Below are positions 55,980-64,000 of a DNA stretch of 64,000 nucleotides, in pieces. The notes beneath the pieces were generated by a model. The model worked only from the letters and a program-made list of their open reading frames with translations. It was not told the DNA's origin and did no database searches. Position 1 is the stretch's first letter. Each line of letters begins with the position of its first letter. Origin of the DNA: Acholoe squamosa. Taxonomy: Eukaryota > Annelida > Polychaeta > Phyllodocida > Polynoidae. The stretch spans positions 36,955,250 through 37,019,249 of the forward strand of contig OX439051.1 in NCBI GenBank assembly GCA_949317995.1, in the 5' to 3' direction. A program made the position numbers and the translations under genes.

Positions 55980-58900
55980 TGCCTCCCAGGTCATACCAAT
56001 GGCAGAGATAGATCTCATGCTTAGTGTCTTGTATTTCTAGCTAAAACTTCTTCTTATATTCATATAATACAATGTATTATACTCAAGTGCCAACCAAAAA
56101 GGGTAAATCCATTAGTTGTATTGACTATCATAATTATCTTGATCAACAAAATTTAATACAATGACAGGTAAACGCCCAATTTATAAACTGTCATCATGGA
56201 TATCAGATGAAGATTCACTATTTCTTTTTTAACCCTTTACCATGTTGGCCCTAATCTTCTGGCACTGTCATATCCTACAGTACATAGCACAGTGGCAGGC
56301 AATTACACTGACTCCCAGGAACCGGCAGTGACTAGATAGTCACATCACCGTCTGCTCCTAATTACCTGCACGTGAACACTGTACCAGCTGACAACACAAC
56401 GGGTACCAATCGTACATCTAGATCTGCTGGATTGCAAAAAGGGTCTAGAATGTGTCTATGTCAGTCTGCAGAGACCACTAAACCTGCAATGAAATCATAT
56501 CTCTCAGCCAATACTTGAATTAATCCACTATAAACGTCATGCAAACTTCTACACAGCAAAATGATCAAATGAATTAGGCAATTTTTTAATGACATGTTTG
56601 ATTTTTATCATAAAAAAGTGGGTATTACAACACTCTCGATAATCCTACCAGGCACACTTGTTTGTTTGCAATTCTTTTATTTATACAGGCTTTATAGACG
56701 GTGATGCCCTATCTTGATATTAAGCTCGTTTAAAAGATGTTACATACGTATATAGCCATGTGATGTCATTATGTAACATAAGTAATAATAATAGCAATAT
56801 ACCTAACCATGAAAGTAAGTGTGTTAGAATTCCAAGGCCTATTGTCAATAATAATGTTAGTGGTAATACAGCACACAATTGCCTTAGAATGCTGCAAGTT
56901 CTTGTGTGTGGTGCCATTCCATTAAGGCATTGCAATTGCCAATAGAAGATTGTAGGTCAGAGAATAATAGAGGAAATAAGATTGGGACTAGGAGTAAGAA
57001 TTAAGAGATTTGTGAAAAAGAATAGAATAGAAGAATCAAATAGAAAGCAAATTTAGCATGAGCGTACATGTGCATATAAATATATGTATATATAAACACA
57101 AATGCACACACAATTTACACAAATGCACACACAATATATATACACAAATGCACAAAATTGATCAGTGAACCATTATATATAATGCAGTGTATAAAAGTAG
57201 GCCTGGGATATCAATACAGTAATGCATTGTGGTACAAGGAATCGATGTCAAAATAATGTTGAAATCCTTGCCCCAGTGTTTGCCATTGATCCATGAGAGT
57301 GGGTGGTCTTTGGCTTCCACCATTTACCATATTGTAATACCACCTACAATCTAATCCCGGTACTTAGAACTTTAAACAATTCCTTCCTGATACCTTTTTT
57401 GTGTCTGGTTCTGAGGTTTGATGGAATATCTGTATGATATCTAAGATTCCTCTAACTTTATGGATTTAAAGATCCTCAGTACCTGTGCATGGTGAAAACA
57501 GTCAGTCAGCCCATGCCTATTTAATTTTTTTTTGCACTGGTGCCCTGACTAGATTCCATTCCCTGCTTAAACATACTGGAAGCATGCACAACATTGTTCG
57601 GATTTACCTCCTGGGTATTTATACAGTGGAGAAGGGAAAGTGAATTCCCTCAGCGACAGGACCTGGTTAAGGTATTTGGTTGGTAAGTATTAAAGTATTT
57701 TAACGTCGGGGTCTGTGTGACCCTTGCCCATATAAATCTGCTTAACCATAGCCTAATATCAAGTCTTCAAAGCCTATATTAGGAGAGGGAAGGATATAAA
57801 ATAGAATGTGTTTGAATATTGGTGATCCATTGGAAATGGCTTTTATGGAGATCCATTTAAAGATCTAAAAAGGTACCTCTATTGACTTGTAAACAGGAGA
57901 AAAAAAAATTGTTGAAGATCCGTGTCTATTGCTTATCTCATTATGTTTTAAGTCTATTAAAGCAATCAAAATATAATTGGAAGCAAATAATGGCTTTATG
58001 CCGTCAGCCATAGTAAATACCATAACTGCTCACAGTTCATGACAATTGGCAAGTATGGTCCCTCAGCAGCCCTGTGAACACAAATCACGTGCCTCTGGTG
58101 TCGGGATCAGTGCCATAGCAATATCATTGCAAATGAGATCAGTGCCTCATGCTAGAAGCACCTGATCTCAGTGAGCCTCGTTTTAAGATAATGAGGTCAT
58201 GATGTCACAGGCAGCAATGGCAGCCAGCTGGTGGCTGGAGTCAGCCACCAGTGTGCAGTGATAGTGGAATTAAAACCATTAGGGATGAACAGTGAACCAA
58301 ATATTCATACTCCAAGCTCTAATAGAACTAGAAACAATTAAAGGGCTAATGATACTGTCCCTATGCCATCCGTCAGTGACTGATGGACGTCAGTTGGCCA
58401 TGAATCGGCAGTTTTGTTTGTGTTTACATCTCTGAGATCAGGTGCATCTAGCATGAGGCACTGATCTCATTTGCAATGCTATTGCTATGGCACTGATCCC
58501 GACGCCAGAGGCGGGTGACAATGTGTTCAGAGGGGACCCCTCAGTCATGCATTCTCTAAAGGGCAACCACCCATAACCAACCACAAGTATTGTGTCCTTG
58601 TTAGTTTGTTTGTTCACTTCTAAATGAGTGGCAACAAAACAGAATCAAAGACTAACCATGACATAGAAGTGCCACTGGTGGGTCACTGAAGAGGCAGTCC
58701 AAAAAAGCCATATATTATTGATAATTTAATGTACCAAATGCTATCACATGGTCGATAATCCATTATTTGCCTGAAGAAATATTCTTTCCAAGTGATTCAC
58801 TAGGCCTGCCATGCCTTACCTAATATTGTTACAAAATGTGTTTGATTTTGTAAGGATCTTTTTGATTGGGGATGTACAGATGGGCATAATCAAATGTGAT

Positions 58901-60100
58901 TGTTTAAAAGCCTCCAAACCTATTGTATTTAAATGTTTATTCATGGAAAGACTATTCATGAACAGCAAATTAAATCAATCAGTTGGTACAACAAAACAAA
59001 TGAATCACCATTTTCTCCAACCCCCAATTTACTTCTACTCACTTGTCTTGTTCTATGAGACTCTTGTCACATTGGTCGGAGTCAAAAAATATTTACCAAA
59101 AGGGGACAGGCAGCGGATTTCCACTAGCAAGCAGCTACAGTCTAAATAATACCAACCCAAATTTTACTCAATCTTGTCTTTCGACATCTAAATTAGAATA
59201 AAATCTATTCTTTCAGAAGAATTGTCAGCTAGACAAAAACTCTGTGATTAAGGGGTCCAATTGGGTCTAAACTGTCATCTTTACTAATTTGGTAAATTTT
59301 GTACATGTCTCCATGTTAACCTACTTAGTAGTACTTAGCCCTTCCAAAATTGCATTATTAATTTTTCATCTACAGCTGATCTATTTATATTCCCGGTGGA
59401 TATCAATGCGTGGGATTACCTCTTTTAACTAGTATTGTAAAAGAATAAAACATTACTTAAAATATATTCATTCCAGGGTTGTACATTCCCAGAATACTAT
59501 AGAGCTGTATCTTATTTGGAAGAGGTTTCCTAAAGAGGAACTGTTACTTCTTGAATATAGGGGACTCTAGAAAGCTATGTAGTGCTGCCAAATGGCCATA
59601 GATTTTACCCTCTATCAAATAGCCAGGGTGCAACAATGCACTAGTGGCCTTGAGAGTGTACTGACATGGAGTAAAGGAAGCTTGCATGTGAGTCGTGGTG
59701 TTACTGACAGTGAGTAATGGGAACCCATGAGTCAGTATGACAGTAGGATCACATACATTGCCATACTTCATGTGTGGGTGTTGCTGTCAGGCACACTGAT
59801 TAGTGCTATATCAAGGACTATTATAGTCAACATATTTCCTAATAACAGAAGCCATACCTGTGCCTGAAAGTGGTGCCAAGCATTTTTAGATGAGGCAGTT
59901 TTCAAGAACTGTTTGCAAGAGGCAGTATGCAAGATAACCATGAGTTTTGCGATAACTGTTTAGTAAGCTCTAGAACTTAGTCCAAATATGTTCACTGCCA
60001 TGATTGTACCCGGTATAGCCATATTCCTACATCATGAACTATTCTCATTTATGTACCATGTTTAGATTGTACTGACCAATTTTTCACATCTCAAAGTCTT
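55980..60100 (+). repeat. Large duplicated segment, copy B
   Basis: Collinear with copy A (see 46,060-50,480) but without its three insertions. It carries its own 470-bp insertion at 58,067. Near 57,096-57,160 a local ACACAAATGCACACACAAT tandem repeat occurs. From 59,480 it also matches copy C. Confidence 0.75.
58067..58536. mobile_element. 470-bp MITE with about 110-bp inverted repeats, hAT-like
   Basis: The first 110 bp are the near-complement of the last 105 bp (shared words CTCTGGTGTCGGGATCAGTG and GCAAATGAGATCAGTGCCTC). Flanks TCCCTCAG and CCCCTCAG form an imperfect 8-bp duplication, the size made by hAT transposases. Copy A shows the unoccupied site at about 48,452. The centre includes the 125-bp core shared with 50,838-50,965. 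Confidence 0.75.
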
Positions 60101-60839
60101 TCTAGATAACATCAGCTTAGCAATTATTAAGCAAAAGTAATCATGTAAAGACATGATAGCTCCGTATTGTGTATGGTAACAAAGACCACAAAATTATTAA
60201 TGTCTGTATACCACCATGGTAACCAAAGCCAATAAAATGATATTCAGTATTTTAGTAGCATGTAACAATCTTGCCAGGCGAAGTATAATCAACTTTTCCA
60301 AAATGTAGCACAGACGCTTGTTTCAAATTTTTCAACCAACAATCACCAAAAGTTAAGTGATAAATAATATTCTGCATTATGATGATTAATACAATATAGA
60401 TAGCTAGAGCATTAGAATGTGGACAGTGCTATCATTCTGTATATATCATAGATAAACAGAACTAATCTTCGATACATTGTCCACCGGAGAAGGAAAAATG
60501 GTCATTGACATTGGACCTTGTTTGGTTTTAATGGCAGGTGCTTTTTGTTTACAAGTAGTTTTCTTGAATTAGGCAAGGTTAGTTGTGTTGCTTACATGGG
60601 AGGACTTCAAACTAAAATACAGAGAAATCTGGCTAAAACACAAATAGCAGTGTATATTAATAAGGTGTTTCTGAAATCAAGGTAGATTATCAAAATGGGG
60701 TTAGCCTTGTATGTCAGAATTCCCGTATTGCTGTAATAATAGTGAAGACTATCCCTTTTTATGTTTCAATAATCCTTGTGTACTTTTGAGGGGCTGGAAA
60801 AGTAGTAATTAAAAAAAAGTACCTACTGTGTCAATAGAG

Positions 60840-62560
60840 GAATTTGTATAAGGAATATAATATCTCTAGGGTGTGACTCCCTGTACTGACCGTTTGGCAT
60901 TGTGCAACAATGCACAAGTGGCCTTTAGAGTGATGACAGTAAAAGCGGCTTGCATGTGAGTCTAGGTGTTACCGACATGGAGTAATAGGAACCCCTAAGT
61001 CAGTGTGACAGTAGGATCACATTCATTGCCATACTTTGCGTGTGGGTGTCAACTTCAGGTACAATGATTACACTGCAAAAATGGTGTTTAGATTTTAAAC
61101 ATGTTTAGGTCTAAACACGTTTAAAACCTAAACATATAGGTCAGTTAGGTGTCTCATCGACTTCACATTTAGGAAATGAACACTTTTATTCTAACTACAT
61201 AAACATCTATGCTAAACATGTTTAGATGTTTAGAGTTGAGACAGTTGAATAATAGGTGTTTAGATTTAAACATCAATATGTTTAAATACTTGGATGTTGA
61301 ATTCACACCAGGTAGCAGCACTACCTTTGACTGGACTATCTGCACACAGTTATAATCAATTGTTGTGACAAATGTCCCCAAATCCCATGTTTATCATTGT
61401 TTCATTTCATAGAATGTCATGTGAATAGAAAGGGCAATAGAAAATTGACTAGATTCGCCTCATGCCACCATCATTACCATAAAATAATCAATAAACTCCA
61501 TGACTGACACCTATTTGATGTTATTCTGGAATAGATAAGGCAATGTCCTTCCTGGCAAGCTGTTGTACTTTCTCAAGTCTCTCATTCTGATGCAGTGTGT
61601 AATATATGTACACATATAGATGTGGCTGACATCTTTGGAGACTTTGACAAGTAAATACCTGCTGATGCCCCCCCCCAAGTAAATGAGAAAAAAAATATAT
61701 ATCTCTGTTTTTTAATGCATACATGTCTGCAAACCTTAACTCTCCATCAAATTATTTAAACATCTAAACACAAAAATTCTTAAACACCTAAACACAAAAA
61801 TTCATATATCTAAACACAAAAGTTTTAACCTAAACACCTACATTTCTAAACACTTGAGCTAAGCACATTGTTTGGCTAAACATGTTTAGGAAATTAATGT
61901 GATTACAAAAACGTTGCAAGAATATGTTTAGAATTGTGTTTAGGATCTAAACACCATTTTTGCAGTGTAGTGCCATGGCAAGGACACACATAGTCAGCAC
62001 ATTTCCTAATAACTGGACCAACAGAAGCAAGACTTGACTCGGATATTGGTGTCAAGAACTTTTCTTTAAGTCTTTGGGAACTGTTTGCAAGAGGCAATAA
62101 TGTCCAGTTAAACATGAGATGTGATAGCTGTTTTGTTTGGTTTTTGTATTCCTTGTTCCAAAGTTATCCATGTTAACTGCCATGTAGCCATATTCCTAAA
62201 TCCTGTTCCATGTTCAGATTGTGCAAAGTAATTCTTCATTTTATCTCATATCATGACAATTTCTTTTTCCATATCACCTTACCATTGTCACTTTTGCTTC
62301 AATTTTTGTGACAGTGTTGCTTTGAGGAGGAAAAATGATCATTTGCATTAGTCTTTATTTTATTTCTATGGCAAGTTAGTTGGATTGCTCATATCTATAG
62401 GGAGGATATCAAACTAAAAAGAAACAAACAAAGAAAAAAAACAGGGAAAACTGGTTAAATATTCAAAATAATGATGGGGACATAATTTCACTTTTGGTAC
62501 ACTTATTCCTTGCTGACCATTAGATACAGAGGGAAGGTTCAGTTATTATGTTCATTTGAG
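60840..62560 (+). repeat. Duplicated segment, copy C (third, partial)
   Basis: Repeats the 3' part of copy B in tandem with it: AACAATGCACAAGTGGCC (60,907 with 59,631), GTGACAGTAGGATCACAT (61,006 with 59,741), TTTCCTAATAACTGGACCAACAG (62,001 with A 50,137) and GAGGAAAAATGATCAT (62,329 with 60,490). It is split by the 897-bp element at 61,071. Confidence 0.7.
61071..61967 (-). mobile_element. 897-bp TA-target element, CACTGCAAAAA family, inverted copy
   Basis: Inverted relative to 22,841-23,739 and nearly the same length. TA at 61,069-61,070 and 61,968-61,969. The matching places in copies A (50,095) and B (59,801) read GATTAGTGC without interruption, so the insertion duplicated TA. Confidence 0.9.
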
Positions 62561-62692
62561 ATAACGTTTAGTGACTTCATATGGCTGAGTCACTACCCAA
62601 AGTTATTCTCATCAAGGTGCTCTAAAAACGCAAACTGTTATTGGCCTACATGCATAGACTAAACAACTATCTTTTAGGTGAAAATTTTCATA

Positions 62693-63252
62693 TGTGACCA
62701 GGCAAGCAAAAACACCCCTCTGCAGGGAAACTCATTATCAAAGTTCATCTCAAGATCTTTAAAATGAGACATCATTTGCTTAAATATTCATAGTAGTTAG
62801 GTCAGAACCCCTCCTTAAACATAGGTCGTTATTCATATCTGAAATTGATGATACACTTCATAAACCATGGTAATGTCTAAAAACACAATAAATCAGCCTC
62901 TTCCCATAAAAAATACATAACAATATGGTGATTTTTATCATAGATTTTGATCTAGAAGGAATTTTCCATTTCTGATTTCAGTTTTGTGTTTTTGGTGTGT
63001 ATCCCCGAAAATTGGCATAAAAATCTGCAAATTTTGATTATTGGAATGGTTTCAATGGCAACCAGGAACAGGCATATAGTTTGATTTCTCATGAAAAATG
63101 TTCATTTTACCATCCAAATATGGGCCATTTCTACCAAAAATGGTGCATTTTAACATATTTTTATAATGATTTCAGAGTAATTTTGCCCCTCCAATGCCCC
63201 CTGGCAGCCAAATGGGGAATTAAAAATGTGTTCTCCCTTGATGGGTCACATA
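62693..63252 (-). mobile_element. ATGTGACC/ACACCCCTC MITE, copy 3 (minus)
   Basis: Reverse-strand copy of 46,286-46,885. On this strand it begins GTGACCAGGCAAGC, then ACACCCCTCTGCAGGG, and ends GATGGGTCACAT. Both ends are present, so this copy defines the family limits best. Confidence 0.8.
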
Positions 63253-64000
63253 TACTTCTGGCACAGAATTGACTCAATGAGTATTTTGACATGCTGAGAA
63301 AAGAAGGCATATTATTGTAGATAAAAACAAAATGCCTAATGTGTCAATAGATGAGTTTGCAGACGATAACCAGGTTTACTCAAGACCTGCCCAAGTACTG
63401 AAGTAGGCATATTATGCATATATTTTAAACAACTGGTGGTCTGGTTGACTTAGATTTTGAATTGTTTCGGCAGTTCAGAGGAAAAGAATTCTTTTGCCAT
63501 GCGAGGCTTCTGAGAGCAGCTCATTTCAGTTTCAACACAGTTTTAATTGTGTCAGTGGGATGATTACTTGCTGAACATGAACAAATAAAACCTATTTTCC
63601 CAGTTAAAGCCACACTGAAAACATGCCGATATTGCAAAGTCGTCATATATGACAAGTTTAGGGTCGTCAGGCCTTTATGACCACCCTAAGTCCTCATGAT
63701 CCCTTGGGTGTGTACAGGCTCAAATATATACATTGTACTTATTGTAAATTATGTTATGAAAAAGGGGAATATAAGTATCATTTGATACAACATACTTGTA
63801 CAAAGATGGGAATGTTTTAGTAGAAATATAGAAAAAGAGATAGATCAATCAAGTAATGACCCCTTTCTAATGACTAGTGCTAGGGTAAAACTCCTTATTT
63901 ATTGAGTGTGCCTAACAAAAAGTAGAACAGTGTGCTCACACAGTACTACAATAATGTTCAACTAAACCTATGATAGTGGGTTAGGACCCCGCCCCCACTG
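63253..64000. other. No supported gene
   Basis: AT-rich DNA. CTAATGTGTCAATAGATGAG at 63,337 resembles CTACTGTGTCAATAGAGGAA at 60,825, a further piece of the B/C repeat. Nothing else is supported to the window end. Confidence 0.4.

Overview
The window looks like intergenic or heterochromatin-like DNA from an animal genome. It is AT-rich, has no bacterial gene packing, and is saturated with eukaryotic mobile elements: a tyrosine-recombinase element, a decayed Ty3/gypsy LTR retrotransposon, tRNA-derived SINE heads, and many short inverted-repeat elements with TA or TTAA targets. The mixture would suit a marine invertebrate such as a lancelet, but that is an inference and nothing here fixes the species. 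I see no complete host gene. Two short stretches (52,708-52,950 on + and 18,272-18,495 on -) could be exons.

Left part (1-12,900). The window opens inside a tyrosine-recombinase ORF with all catalytic residues visible. It is followed by an exactly duplicated 82-bp block, as in the split direct repeats of Ngaro/PAT-type retrotransposons. After that come unannotatable DNA, several inverted-repeat elements (4,340; 6,071; 8,655; 9,369), a 131-bp tandem duplication (5,142) and members of dispersed repeat families that recur at 21.9 and 27.6 kb.

Composite satellite island (12,900-17,700). A 22-bp minisatellite is interrupted by a 3.56-kb palindromic foldback element (13,775-17,337). Its two arms run through the same three blocks in mirror order: a unique TIR, a GCTGGTTCC array and an AGGTCA array. 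The AGGTCA arrays contain several perfect DR4 nuclear-receptor-type sites. A 215-bp TTAA-class element has inserted in the left arm.

Middle (17,700-30,700). MITEs in at least four families, a 148-bp near-perfect hairpin, a CT-rich tract and a degenerate minisatellite at 29.8 kb.

LTR retrotransposon (30,713-44,695). A truncated 5' LTR is followed by a primer-binding-like site, a gag with a long coiled-coil N-terminus, capsid and CCHC knuckle, then protease, RT, RNase H and integrase, a basic tail with two AT-hook motifs, a 3' accessory reading frame of about 3.4 kb with two C2H2-like fingers, and the 3' LTR. It is dead: frameshifts, nonsense codons, a changed RT active site and a missing integrase core. 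Two piggyBac-type TTAA elements have inserted into it, one at the pol stop codon.

Right part (44,700-64,000). SINE heads with a tandem tail, strong hairpins, and a set of related segments: A at 46.06-50.48 kb, B at 55.98-60.1 kb and C at 60.84-62.56 kb. Different elements have inserted in different copies, so each copy serves as an empty-site control for the others.
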